A DNA stretch of 64,000 bases from JBHEBG01 sp046557915. Lineage in GTDB: Bacteria; Bacteroidota; Bacteroidia; Flavobacteriales; Flavobacteriaceae. The stretch spans positions 1,054,001 through 1,118,000 of the forward strand of contig NZ_JBHEBG010000001.1 of the NCBI RefSeq assembly GCF_046557915.1. Direction: 5' to 3'. A program made the translations under genes and the position numbers. This document shows, one piece after another, positions 37,718 through 46,461 of the stretch. Position 1 is the first letter of the stretch; each line of letters opens with the position of its first letter. The notes beneath the pieces were generated by a model. It saw nothing but the letters and a program-made list of their open reading frames with translations. It ran no database searches and was not told where the DNA came from.

Positions 37718-38657
37718 TGTTAAAGATTTCGTTAATTGGTTCTCCTCTCCAAAAGGGTGGCGTCTCCAAACCCAAGATTTTGGCGATGGTGGGCGCCGTG
37801 TCGTAGGTGACAATACTAGATTTTAGTGCCCCTTTTGCAGGAAGGTTGCCTCCATAAGCGATCCATGGAATCTCTACTTCTGCCAAGGTTTTTCCTCCAT
37901 GACCTTTTTCTACCCCTCCGTGGTCCGAAGAAAAAAGAATAACGGTATCCTCTAGCATATTGTTTTTTTCGAGTGTGTTCAGCATGTGACCTACAAGGGC
38001 ATCTATTTCTTCCACAGCACTAAAGTATTCTGGGGTTCCATGACCAATGGAATGTCCGGCACCATCTGGCTCGTCAAAATGTACAAAGGTAAGTGCAGGC
38101 TTTTCGTTTAAAATAAAATCCAACGCCGCACTCATCGTAAGGGAGTCTGTTTTTCCGTTATAGTCTAGATCGGTCATGTTTTTTTCGAAAAGATAACCAA
38201 TACCTCCCCAGGTATAGGAAACGCCCTTTTTTGCCTTAGGAAGTTGCTCATGGATTAAACTAAAAATTGTGGGGTATATGTTCCCTTGACCGATGATTCT
38301 GGATGGTAATTCGGGAGTTTTGCTACCCCATTCCATATATCCGTGCAATTCCGGACCAGAACCCATGATCATGGACGCCCAGTTTACAGCGCTTGAAGAA
38401 GGCAATACAGACCGAGCTTTTAATGAATAAGACCCCTTGCTCATCATTTTTCGCAAATTGGGTATTTTGGCTTCCTTAAAAGCATAAGCTCCAAAACCGT
38501 CGGAACCAATTAATATAACATGTTTGGCTAGTTGTTTGCTGCTTTCATCTTCCTTTACGGTCTGACAAGAATAAAATAGACCCAATGTAAAGAGCACAAT
38601 GGCACATTTTATAAATACGTTTCTGGTAAATCGGATTTCAATTACGGTAAACTTCAT
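37707..38657 (-). CDS. Alkaline-phosphatase-superfamily protein, nucleotide-pyrophosphatase/phosphodiesterase-like
   Basis: The 316-residue lipoprotein-like protein (FYSCQ) starts at the ATG at 38657; the much longer frame to 38963 is only a shadow of the next gene. The core has HVILIGSDGFGAYAF, the active-site region PSSSAVNWASMIMGSGPELH with Ser where NPP enzymes have Thr or Ser, and LFSSDHGGVEKGHGGK, HFDEPDGAGHSIGHGTPEYF and IPWIAYGG for the two metal sites. NPP-type enzymes cleave phosphodiesters or phosphate esters. One inside a sulfated-fucan operon is unusual and may act on a sulfate or phosphate ester of the glycan. No substrate can be read. Confidence 0.78.
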   Translation of the reverse strand: MKFTVIEIRFTRNVFIKCAIVLFTLGLFYSCQTVKEDESSKQLAKHVILIGSDGFGAYAFKEAKIPNLRKMMSKGSYSLKARSVLPSSSAVNWASMIMGSGPELHGYMEWGSKTPELPSRIIGQGNIYPTIFSLIHEQLPKAKKGVSYTWGGIGYLFEKNMTDLDYNGKTDSLTMSAALDFILNEKPALTFVHFDEPDGAGHSIGHGTPEYFSAVEEIDALVGHMLNTLEKNNMLEDTVILFSSDHGGVEKGHGGKTLAEVEIPWIAYGGNLPAKGALKSSIVTYDTAPTIAKILGLETPPFWRGEPINEIFNNEK

Positions 38658-38662
38658 TTGTT

Positions 38663-39490
38663 CTATAGCTTGTATATGTTTGCGGCATTTTGCCCCATTA
38701 TTTGTTTTTGATCTGCTGACGGCAGGGTTTCTATGTAATTGCTGATGACGGATAATACGTCCTTGTAAGATCCGGCTAGTAGGCACACTGGCCAGTCTGA
38801 TCCGAACATCACCCTGTCCGTGCCAAAAGCTTTCATAACGGTATCTAAAAAAGGAAAAAAATCTTCTTTTTTCCAACGATATCCTTTGGTTTCCGTAACC
38901 AACCCCGACAGTTTGCAATATACGTTTTGGCAGGCTCCTAGTTGTTCTATATGGGATTTCCATTCATTTTCTAAACCGTCTGAAACCTGGGGTTTTGCCA
39001 TGTGGTCCAGTATAAAAGTTTGGTTGGGAAATCTATGCGCCAATTCTATTGCTGCCGGTAGTTGGTGTTTATAAATTAAAATATCGTATGTGAGCCCAAA
39101 CTTGGACAACAGGCTTATCCCCCTTTGAAAATCGGGCCTAAGCATAAAATATGTGTCCGGTTCGTCTTGTACAATATGTCTTACCCCCTTAAACAAATTG
39201 TTTTGGGCAAAGGCTGTTAATTGTTCTTCTACGTCTGTTTTTAATAGATCTACCCATCCAACAACACCCTTAATAAAATTGTCATTTTCTGCGCAGGCCA
39301 ATAAAAACTCAGTTTCCTCAAAAGACTGATCTGCCTGGACTGCTATGCACCCATCAATTTTATTTGCTTGTAGAACAGGGCGTAAATCCGAGGGAAGAAA
39401 ATCTCTTCGGATCGCCTTCATAGAATTGTCTATCCAAGCATGTTTCTCGGCATTGTATTTCCAAAAATGTTGATGGCTATCGATGATCAT
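38663..39490 (-). CDS. Amidohydrolase-family lactonase, probable L-fuconolactone hydrolase
   Basis: The 275-residue protein is cytoplasmic. I use the ATG at 39490, directly before IIDSHQHFW; an ATG at 39520 is possible but overlaps the sulfatase. The first metal pair is in IDSHQHFWKY (His6/His8), with further ligands in TFILDHMAKP and FGSDWPVCLL. This matches the PF04909-type fuconolactonase family. It would open L-fucono-1,5-lactone to L-fuconate, the second step after fucose dehydrogenase. It is close-packed between the sulfatase (10-base gap) and the phosphodiesterase gene (5-base gap). Confidence 0.85.
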   Translation of the reverse strand: MIIDSHQHFWKYNAEKHAWIDNSMKAIRRDFLPSDLRPVLQANKIDGCIAVQADQSFEETEFLLACAENDNFIKGVVGWVDLLKTDVEEQLTAFAQNNLFKGVRHIVQDEPDTYFMLRPDFQRGISLLSKFGLTYDILIYKHQLPAAIELAHRFPNQTFILDHMAKPQVSDGLENEWKSHIEQLGACQNVYCKLSGLVTETKGYRWKKEDFFPFLDTVMKAFGTDRVMFGSDWPVCLLAGSYKDVLSVISNYIETLPSADQKQIMGQNAANIYKL

Positions 39491-39500
39491 GCTCAGACGT

Positions 39501-40988
39501 TTAGATGGTGTTTGTTTCAAACAATTTTTCGTACATCGAAGTTAGGTCTAACGAATCTCCCATATCTTGTTGTAAGTTCAAAAGGTCTTTAAAAAGTGCC
39601 TTTAACCTTTCGGATTGCTCTGATTCTGAGGCTATATTGTTCAGTTCCAGCGGATCCTTTTCAAGATTATACAATAGTACTTTTTGAGCCCTTGGATAGA
39701 TGATTAGTTTAAACCCATTTTTTCGTATCATCCGTTGGGATTCCTTTTCATAGCAACCGTAAATGGCCTTATAATGACTTTTGATCCTCTTTCCTTTGGC
39801 AAGGTCCATTACGCTGTTGAATTCTAAATACGAGGGCTTTTCAATACCGGCGATGTCCAAAGCAGTGGCCATTGCATCTTGCAAATAAATATCAGCCGCT
39901 ACTTTTTTACCCTTGGGCAAATCTGGTCCTACAAGAATAAACGGTACTCTTATACTATGGTCGAACATGTTTTGTTTCCCCATAAGTCCATGCTCTCCGA
40001 TGGCCAATCCATGGTCGGAAGTAAAGAAGACATAGGTATTTTTATTGAGCCCCTTTCTTTGAAGAGCGTCCATGATCTTCTTGATTTGATCATCCAAGTG
40101 GGTGGTTATGGCATAATATTCTTGTCGGTTTACCTTAACGGCATATTTGGTCCTAGGAAATGGCGCCAATTTTTCATCTCTAAGATCCTTGCCTGCACCC
40201 ATTTCCTCTGCAAATGGGTATTGTGGCAAAAAACTTTTAGGAACCTCCATACTATCTAATGGGTATTGTTCCACATATTCTTTCGGGGACTGTCTGGGAT
40301 CATGGGGTGCGTTAAAGGCAATGTACATAAAAAATGGATTTTGCTTCTGCGATGCACTATCAATGAACGCCAAGGCATCGTCCCTTACCAATTCACTCCA
40401 GTGCTTACCGCCTTTCCAAAAACCCCCAAATTCTTTTTTCCAAGGCTGCCAAAGGGTATCATTAACATTTCTTGGTCTATGATATCCTTCAGGGGTATCC
40501 CAAGGCATACCCCTAAGTACACTTTTGACATTGTTAAAAATACTGTCTGGAGGAACCTGCACATGCCATTTTCCGGTCATATAGGTATCATAACCTGCAC
40601 TTTCCATCAATTTTGGCCACGTTTTTTCTGTCTGCTGGTTCTTCGCATAGTTGTTAGAAATTTGTTGGGCTCTCCATATAGATCGGCCACTAATGATCAT
40701 GGCTCTGGAAGCAACGCAAATGGCACCGTTCCACCCACCCATATTATAGGTATTGGTGAAAGTAACTCCATTATCGGCAAGATTGTCCATAGCCGGAGTT
40801 CTTATTTCATTGTTGCCCAAAGCGCGCAATGCTTTATAGCTTTGGTCGTCCGTTAGAAGTAAAACAATATTGGGTCTGTCCTCGGCCGCTATTTTGGAAG
40901 TATTGGAAGTTGGCTGGTCTTTGCATCCTACCATTCCCAAGACCGTGAACAACGCACAAAAAAAACCGTTCTGTTTACTTAAGATCAT
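39501..40988 (-). CDS. Sulfatase (CxASR type), lipoprotein
   Basis: The protein has 495 residues and a lipoprotein signal (VLGMVGC, Cys22). Metal ligands are in IVLLLTDDQSYKAL. The formylglycine site reads ICVASRAMIISG with Cys91, a CxASR variant of the usual CxPSR. FNAPHDPRQSPKEYVEQYP and FFTSDHGLAIGEHGLMGKQN match the family C-terminal half. It would act on sulfated fucose or fucan outside the cytoplasm. It differs clearly from the CSPTR sulfatase in the same operon, so the two probably attack different sulfate positions. Confidence 0.88.
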   Translation of the reverse strand: MILSKQNGFFCALFTVLGMVGCKDQPTSNTSKIAAEDRPNIVLLLTDDQSYKALRALGNNEIRTPAMDNLADNGVTFTNTYNMGGWNGAICVASRAMIISGRSIWRAQQISNNYAKNQQTEKTWPKLMESAGYDTYMTGKWHVQVPPDSIFNNVKSVLRGMPWDTPEGYHRPRNVNDTLWQPWKKEFGGFWKGGKHWSELVRDDALAFIDSASQKQNPFFMYIAFNAPHDPRQSPKEYVEQYPLDSMEVPKSFLPQYPFAEEMGAGKDLRDEKLAPFPRTKYAVKVNRQEYYAITTHLDDQIKKIMDALQRKGLNKNTYVFFTSDHGLAIGEHGLMGKQNMFDHSIRVPFILVGPDLPKGKKVAADIYLQDAMATALDIAGIEKPSYLEFNSVMDLAKGKRIKSHYKAIYGCYEKESQRMIRKNGFKLIIYPRAQKVLLYNLEKDPLELNNIASESEQSERLKALFKDLLNLQQDMGDSLDLTSMYEKLFETNTI

Positions 40989-40998
40989 GGTCCATAAT

Positions 40999-41853
40999 TT
41001 AATCGTAGGCCTTGGCCAACTGTTTAGAACTGCCTAAACCATCGATACCCAACTCTACCACATCCCCTGCTTTTAAGTACTTAGGTGGGTCTAATCCCAG
41101 ACCTACACCGAATGGTGTCCCGGTAGAAATGATATCACCAGGGAGGAGGGTCATAAATTCACTGATATAGCTTATCAGCTTAGGGATTCCGAAAACAAAA
41201 TCGGAAGTATTGCTCTGTTGCATGGTTTTGCCGTTTACCTTAAGCCATAAGTTAAGGTTATGGGGGTCCTTTATTTCATCCTTGGTAGCCATAAAAGGCC
41301 CCATAGGTGCAAACGTATCGCAGCTTTTGCCCTTTACCCATTGCCCTTCACGTTCTAGTTGATACTCCCTTTCGCTATAATCATTATGCAATACATAACC
41401 GGCAACGTACCCCATGGCTTCCTTATTGGTAACATAGGATGCTTTTTTGCCTATAACGATCGCCAGTTCTACTTCCCAATCGGTTTTTTTGCTTCCCCGA
41501 GGAATAATTAAATCATCATAAGGACCTACAATAGCGGAAGTGGCCTTAAAGAACAATACGGGTTCTTTGGGAATTTCCATGCCGCTCTCTGCGGCGTGTT
41601 GTGCATAATTGAGTCCAACACATATCATCTTTGAAGGACGGCATGTTGGTGGTCCCAGGCGCACTGTTTTATTTAATACGGGGCAGTCAGCTTCGTTTTT
41701 AACGACCCATTTTTGCAAACGTTCTAATCCGTTGTTCTCAAAAAAACTCTCATTATAATCTTGTCCGAAACCACAAGTACTTATGCGCGTGCCATTGGCA
41801 AGCTCAATACCGGGTTTTTCGTTCCCTACGGGTCCAAATCTAATTAGCTTCAT
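40999..41853 (-). CDS. Fumarylacetoacetate hydrolase-family protein, probable 2,4-diketo-3-deoxy-L-fuconate hydrolase
   Basis: The 284-residue protein has the FAH fold: ICVGLNYAQHAAESGMEIPK, metal-binding acidic residues in KKTDWEVELAIVIGK and GYVLHNDYSEREYQ, and the C-terminal IISTGTPFGVGLGLDPPKYL. In the non-phosphorylating fucose pathway it would hydrolyse the 2,4-diketo acid to pyruvate and L-lactate, matching the downstream lactate oxidase. It directly abuts the SDR gene (stop TAA, then ATG), so the two form a translationally coupled pair. Other diketo-acid hydrolases have the same fold, so the exact substrate is inferred from context. Confidence 0.88.
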   Translation of the reverse strand: MKLIRFGPVGNEKPGIELANGTRISTCGFGQDYNESFFENNGLERLQKWVVKNEADCPVLNKTVRLGPPTCRPSKMICVGLNYAQHAAESGMEIPKEPVLFFKATSAIVGPYDDLIIPRGSKKTDWEVELAIVIGKKASYVTNKEAMGYVAGYVLHNDYSEREYQLEREGQWVKGKSCDTFAPMGPFMATKDEIKDPHNLNLWLKVNGKTMQQSNTSDFVFGIPKLISYISEFMTLLPGDIISTGTPFGVGLGLDPPKYLKAGDVVELGIDGLGSSKQLAKAYD

Positions 41854-42630
41854 TTATCCATTAAGTTTAATAAATCCTCCATCTATTGGAAAATCGGTTC
41901 CTGTTATAAAAGATGCCTCCTCCGAACATAAGTAAAGGGCCAAGTTAGCCACCTCTTGTGGTCTGCCCATTCTGCCCAGGGGCTGCGTTTTAGAAAGCTT
42001 TGCAAACATTTCCTCCTCTTTTCCAGGATAGTTTTTCTTTATAAAATTATCTACGAAAGGTGTGTGTACGCGGGCCGGGGAAATACTATTACAGCGTATT
42101 CCATGGTCCAAATAATCCTTGGCTACCGAATAGGTCATCGTAAGCACGGCGCCCTTGGTCATGGAATAGGCAAATCTGTCGGAAATACCTACTGATGAAG
42201 CAATGGAAGCCATATTTATGATTACACCACCATTTTTTTTCATTCCTTGAATACAGGCCAAAATGCAGTTGTAGACCCCTTTAATGTTTACTTGGTATAA
42301 TCTGTCCATGTCCGCTTCTTGGGTAGTTTCAATATTACCAACATGGGCAATACCGGCATTATTGACCAAAATGTCGATGGCGGACCGAGCCTCAATAGAT
42401 TTGATAACATCTATAACCTTCTTTTGTTTGGAAACATCGCATTGATGTGCATGGGCAATGCCACCAGAACCTCTGATTTCTTCAATAACGGATTCCGCCA
42501 ATTCCAAATTTAGTTCCAATACATGCACAACGGCGCCTTGCTTGGCAAAAGTTTTGGAAATTGCCAAACCTATTCCACTTGCCCCTCCGGTGATTACCGC
42601 CGTTTTATTTGCTAAACTAAAAACAGACAT
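41854..42630 (-). CDS. SDR oxidoreductase, probable 2-keto-3-deoxy-L-fuconate dehydrogenase
   Basis: The 258-residue protein has TAVITGGASGIGLAI, ILVNNAGIAHVGN, an intact YSMTKGAV (Tyr and Lys) and C-terminal SFITGTDFPIDGGFIKL, all standard for NAD(P)-dependent SDRs. Between the fuconate dehydratase and the diketo-acid hydrolase the pathway needs oxidation of 2-keto-3-deoxy-L-fuconate to the 2,4-diketo acid, and this is the natural candidate. Its ATG overlaps the GH29 stop by one base (TAATG). The substrate assignment is inferred from context. Confidence 0.85.
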   Translation of the reverse strand: MSVFSLANKTAVITGGASGIGLAISKTFAKQGAVVHVLELNLELAESVIEEIRGSGGIAHAHQCDVSKQKKVIDVIKSIEARSAIDILVNNAGIAHVGNIETTQEADMDRLYQVNIKGVYNCILACIQGMKKNGGVIINMASIASSVGISDRFAYSMTKGAVLTMTYSVAKDYLDHGIRCNSISPARVHTPFVDNFIKKNYPGKEEEMFAKLSKTQPLGRMGRPQEVANLALYLCSEEASFITGTDFPIDGGFIKLNG

Positions 42631-43964
42631 TATTTTAATGTAATTTCTATTATGGTATCCAATTCATCTTGCTCACTTTCAGGTATTGAAAACGTTAATT
42701 CACCTTTTCTTTGTTTAAAGCGTATCGGAGATTTGCTTCCAAAAAAAGACACTTTCTTAATTTTCTGACTAAAATTAGGAATAACTACCTCGGTTCCCTC
42801 CAATTCCAAAAGATGTAAGTACATGGTATCTCCCTTTTGGGTAGATACAATCTTGTTACCCAACTTTACTGCTCCCTGCCTGGTTCCATAAATAGTTTCA
42901 CCATTGGTTTGGAGCCATTTGCCTATGGCTTTCAACCGGTCTTTATGTTCTTTTTGGATTTCGCCATTGGGCATAGGGCCAACATTTAGAAGAAAGTTGG
43001 CATTGTTACCAGCCGCTTTTACCAGATATAGAATAAGATCTTTAACGGATTTATGTTTTCCATCCTGCAAATTAAAACCCCACGAATGATTAATGGTCTC
43101 ACAGGTCTCTAAGGGTAGTCTTCCTATTTCTGCACCTCCAAAACCAGTAGTGTTATTACCTGGGAGGTCTTTTTCGAACATTTGAAAATCTTCCCCGGGG
43201 AACGGCAGTTCATGATGATTGTTCCCGATCAGTAGTTTAGAGTCTACATCATGGATCATTTTATATGTTTTTTCCAAATTCCATTCTATTCCTTCAAGAC
43301 GGTACTTCACACGTTTCTGCCAGTTTTTCTTATCTGGGGCCTGGTCCCACCATCCATCAAACCAAAAACCGGCGATATCATAGTTTTCTGCAAGTTCCTT
43401 TATTTGCGCATCCTGGTAATTTAAATAGTTGTTCCATTCCCCAGCTTCTGGCCTTCCGGTTTTTCTGCCTGTCCAACCACGAGGAAAATAATCGGGATGG
43501 TGCCAATCCAATTGCGAATAGTACGCAAACAACTTTATCCCTTGTTTTTTGCACTCTTGCTCCAACATCCTAAAAATATCCTTTCCATAAGGCGTTGCGG
43601 CTACAATGTTGTAATCGGATACCTTTGAATCGTACATGGCAAAACCATCGTGATGTTTTGTGGTAATGGAAATGTATTTCATTCCGGCGGCTTTGGCCAG
43701 TGCTACAATTTCTTCAGCATCAAAAGCGATCGGATTAAAAAAAGCGGGTAATAACTCGTACCTGTCTATGGGTATATCCTGATTTTGCATTACCCATTCG
43801 GCATCTCCCAAAGTACTATAGACGCCCCAATGGATAAACATACCGAATTTGGCATCCTGAAACCAAGTCCTTGCCTCTAGGTTTTCTTTTGACGGAATGT
43901 AGTTCTCTTGTGCAATTAGAATTTGGCAATTAACGATTAGAATTATTGCAAGTAATTTTTTCAT
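42630..43964 (-). CDS. Alpha-L-fucosidase, GH29, single-domain secreted
   Basis: The protein has 444 residues and a signal peptide ending LIAQ (residue 19). It has the GH29 barrel with FGMFIHWGVYSTLG, ITTKHHDGFAMYDS and nucleophile Asp203 in IAGFWFDGWWDQAPD, followed by a short C-terminal beta domain. The shorter, single-domain form fits the GH29-A type of broad alpha-L-fucosidases, in contrast to the multidomain paralogue in the same operon. It releases free L-fucose for the catabolic enzymes. It is second in the operon, seven bases after fuconate dehydratase. Confidence 0.9.
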   Translation of the reverse strand: MKKLLAIILIVNCQILIAQENYIPSKENLEARTWFQDAKFGMFIHWGVYSTLGDAEWVMQNQDIPIDRYELLPAFFNPIAFDAEEIVALAKAAGMKYISITTKHHDGFAMYDSKVSDYNIVAATPYGKDIFRMLEQECKKQGIKLFAYYSQLDWHHPDYFPRGWTGRKTGRPEAGEWNNYLNYQDAQIKELAENYDIAGFWFDGWWDQAPDKKNWQKRVKYRLEGIEWNLEKTYKMIHDVDSKLLIGNNHHELPFPGEDFQMFEKDLPGNNTTGFGGAEIGRLPLETCETINHSWGFNLQDGKHKSVKDLILYLVKAAGNNANFLLNVGPMPNGEIQKEHKDRLKAIGKWLQTNGETIYGTRQGAVKLGNKIVSTQKGDTMYLHLLELEGTEVVIPNFSQKIKKVSFFGSKSPIRFKQRKGELTFSIPESEQDELDTIIEITLK

Positions 43965-43971
43965 ACTGTTT

Positions 43972-45300
43972 CTATTTAGGGTTATGGGTTAATTCTGTCA
44001 GCCAGAGCGCACCTTCAGGGTAACAATACTGCTCTAAAGAACTTTCCTTCATGGTGATGCTGTAGCCGGGCGATGTAGGGGGCATATAAGCCCCTTCATC
44101 TATTATCACAGGGTTTACAAAATGTTCGTGGAGATGATCCACATACTCTATTATTCTATTTTTTTTAGAACCACTTATTGCGATATAATCGATCATGGAT
44201 AGGTGTTGTACATACTCACAAAGCCCAACTCCCCCTGCATGCGGGCATACGGGGATGTTATATTTTGCTGCCATGAGTAGGATGGCCAAAATTTCGTTCA
44301 CTCCTCCAACTCTACAACTATCTATTTGACAAATGTCTATAGCATTTGCTTGCATCAGTTGTTTAAACATAACGCGGTTCTGACAATGTTCTCCGGTGGC
44401 CACTTTTATGGGACGAACTGCTTCGGCTATTTTTGCATGGCCTAGAATATCATCCGGACTAGTTGGTTCTTCTATCCACCAAGGGTCAAACTTTTTCAAT
44501 TCTTGCATATTGGAAATAGCTTCGTCCACATCCCATTTCTGGTTAGCGTCCATCATCAATTTTAAGTCGACTCCTATCTCTTCCCGAATAATGGCCGCTC
44601 TTCGCATATCATCTTTAAGGTTGGCGCCTACCTTTATTTTCATATGTTTAAAACCTAAAACCTTTGCCTCCCTACATAATCGTCTCATTTTTTCATCGGA
44701 ATACCCTAGCCATCCGGCGGATGTGGTATAAGCAGGATAACCCCTTTTAAACAGGTTATCTATACGTTGCTGTTTTGAGGACTCTCTGCTTTTTAGTAGT
44801 TCCAAAGCCTCAACAGGTGTTATGGCATCGGTGATGTAAGTGAAATCTATGCAGGAAACCAATTCTTCCGGACTCATGTCGGCCAGTAATTGCCAAAGTG
44901 GTTTACCCATTACCTTGGCATAAAGATCCCAAACAGCGTTTACTATAGCACCAGTTGCCAAATGTATAACACCTTTTTCCGGCCCCAGCCATCTCAATTG
45001 ACTATCTCCAGTGATCATTTTCCAAAAATCGCCCATGTTGGCCGTAAAACTTTCCAAGGACTTCCCTACAATTAAATAGGACAAGGATTTAATTGCTGCA
45101 ACACATAGCTCATTGCCCCTACCAATAGTAAAAGTTAGCCCATGCCCGCTATGGCCCTCCGGATGATCTGTTTTTAATATTACGTATGCTGCCGAATAGT
45201 TGGGGTCTGTATTCATGGCGTCCGAACCATCCATGGTTTTACTGGTGGGAAAACGAACATCTTTTACCAAAATTTCAGAAATTAAGGTTACGCGAGACAT
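43972..45300 (-). CDS. L-fuconate dehydratase
   Basis: The 442-residue protein is an enolase-superfamily member of the FucD type: MKIKVGANLKDDMR with the K-x-K base, metal ligands in LKLMMDANQKWDVDEAI, FDPWWIEEPTSPDD and KVATGEHCQNR, and the second-base His in IPVCPHAGGVGLCEYVQHLS. It eliminates water from L-fuconate to give 2-keto-3-deoxy-L-fuconate. It is the first gene of the 12-gene fucose operon, 86 bases downstream of the AraC-type regulator, with a candidate promoter between them. The assignment is supported by both motifs and operon partners. Confidence 0.92.
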   Translation of the reverse strand: MSRVTLISEILVKDVRFPTSKTMDGSDAMNTDPNYSAAYVILKTDHPEGHSGHGLTFTIGRGNELCVAAIKSLSYLIVGKSLESFTANMGDFWKMITGDSQLRWLGPEKGVIHLATGAIVNAVWDLYAKVMGKPLWQLLADMSPEELVSCIDFTYITDAITPVEALELLKSRESSKQQRIDNLFKRGYPAYTTSAGWLGYSDEKMRRLCREAKVLGFKHMKIKVGANLKDDMRRAAIIREEIGVDLKLMMDANQKWDVDEAISNMQELKKFDPWWIEEPTSPDDILGHAKIAEAVRPIKVATGEHCQNRVMFKQLMQANAIDICQIDSCRVGGVNEILAILLMAAKYNIPVCPHAGGVGLCEYVQHLSMIDYIAISGSKKNRIIEYVDHLHEHFVNPVIIDEGAYMPPTSPGYSITMKESSLEQYCYPEGALWLTELTHNPK

Positions 45301-45318
45301 AGAATGGAGGTTTTAAAA

Positions 45319-45326
45319 CAAAACTA
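45319..45326 (-). promoter_or_regulatory. Candidate -7 box for the fucose operon
   Basis: The minus strand reads TAGTTTTG, fitting TAnnTTTG, 18 bases before the dehydratase ATG. No TTG lies 17-23 bases upstream, which would fit a promoter needing the adjacent AraC-type activator. Read-through from the regulator gene is also possible. Confidence 0.35.
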
Positions 45327-45386
45327 TCAACTGACCGTCGACATTACCACCTAATAAGCTGCAAAGAACGATACTTTTTTTGCCTA

Positions 45387-46268
45387 TTAAATCTGTAATT
45401 CTAATTTTTGGGCATGAAATTGAGCATAAATGCTCGGGGATTTACCCATTATGGTTTTAAACTGCCGGTTAAAATTTGAAATGTTGTTGAAACCAGATTC
45501 GTAGGCAATGGCCGTAATATTGTATTTATCTTCGAGCAGTTGCCTGCACGCATATCCAATACGCACTTCATTGAGATATCTTGTAAAAGTTTTCCGATGC
45601 ACACGCTTAAAAAATCTGCTAAAGGCCGATGCGTTCATACCTATCTCGTTGGCCACATCACTTGCCTGAATACTCTTTTTGAAGTTCTTAAAGACATATT
45701 CATAAATCCTATGTAAACGTTTGTTTTCCGTTTTCAAGAAAGAATTTACGTATCCAATACTTGCTAATTGCTCATAGTGATCGTGTTTGGCAAGGGTATT
45801 CAGGATTTCAATAAATTTTACCATTCTGGCGAATGGATCCAGATATAGCAAACTTTCAATATCTTCCATAACCTGTTGGTCTAACCCCAAGAACTTAATG
45901 CCTCTTTTAGCCTTTTCCAATAAGTCTCGGATCATGGTAAATTCTGGTGCCAACAAAAAACCCTCCCCTAAAAACTCCTTTTTAAAATGAACCGCAACGG
46001 CTTCTGCGCCCAGCCCAGAAGATTCTTGGAAATAAATTTCATCATTAAGCCACATATGTGGAAGGTTCTCCCCAATTAAAATTACCTCTCCCTCCGTAAA
46101 TTTTTCTATACTGTCTCCTATAAAACGGGTTCCTGCGCTTTTCTTAATAAACGCCAGTTCTAGTTCTATATGATAGTGCCATATTTTTATGAAATTAGGA
46201 TAATTATTATGGCTAACGCTAAATGAGCTGTGCTTAAGATTGGTTCTATCTAATAAATGAAGCTTCAT
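45387..46268 (-). CDS. AraC-family transcriptional regulator, probable activator of the fucose operon
   Basis: The 293-residue protein has an N-terminal cupin-like sensor (about 20-110; IWHYHIELELAFIKK and GEVILIGENLPHMWLND) and two C-terminal helix-turn-helix motifs (about 190-290; VANEIGMNASAFSRFFKRVH and ITAIAYESGFNNISNFNRQF). Such regulators sense a sugar or sugar acid and activate adjacent catabolic genes. It lies upstream of and codirectional with the fucose operon. It is clearly paralogous to the AraC gene at 47776, sharing the GDSxxxF and IGxNLPH cupin motifs and the same C-terminal helices. Confidence 0.88.
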   Translation of the reverse strand: MKLHLLDRTNLKHSSFSVSHNNYPNFIKIWHYHIELELAFIKKSAGTRFIGDSIEKFTEGEVILIGENLPHMWLNDEIYFQESSGLGAEAVAVHFKKEFLGEGFLLAPEFTMIRDLLEKAKRGIKFLGLDQQVMEDIESLLYLDPFARMVKFIEILNTLAKHDHYEQLASIGYVNSFLKTENKRLHRIYEYVFKNFKKSIQASDVANEIGMNASAFSRFFKRVHRKTFTRYLNEVRIGYACRQLLEDKYNITAIAYESGFNNISNFNRQFKTIMGKSPSIYAQFHAQKLELQI

Positions 46269-46461
46269 AGCCCTTATGATTTGTAGGTTTAAAATACGGC
46301 AAAATACGCATTAATTATACTCTTTTGGAAATCTTATTGATTTAATAGCAAAAAAAGTATCACCATTGGTATAGGGTTTAGTAGATAATGTATCCGAATT
46401 AATGGACTTTAGGTTTGTCTAAAAGCGCTTTTTAAATATGTCTTATAAAAAATTACAATCC

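Noticed and set aside
37718..37813. N-terminal extension of the CSPTR sulfatase
   Set aside because: It overlaps the next gene and precedes the real lipoprotein signal at 37717.
38658..38963. N-terminal extension of the NPP-like protein
   Set aside because: The extension reads out of frame through the fuconolactonase gene and lacks a signal peptide; the ATG at 38657 gives a proper lipoprotein start.
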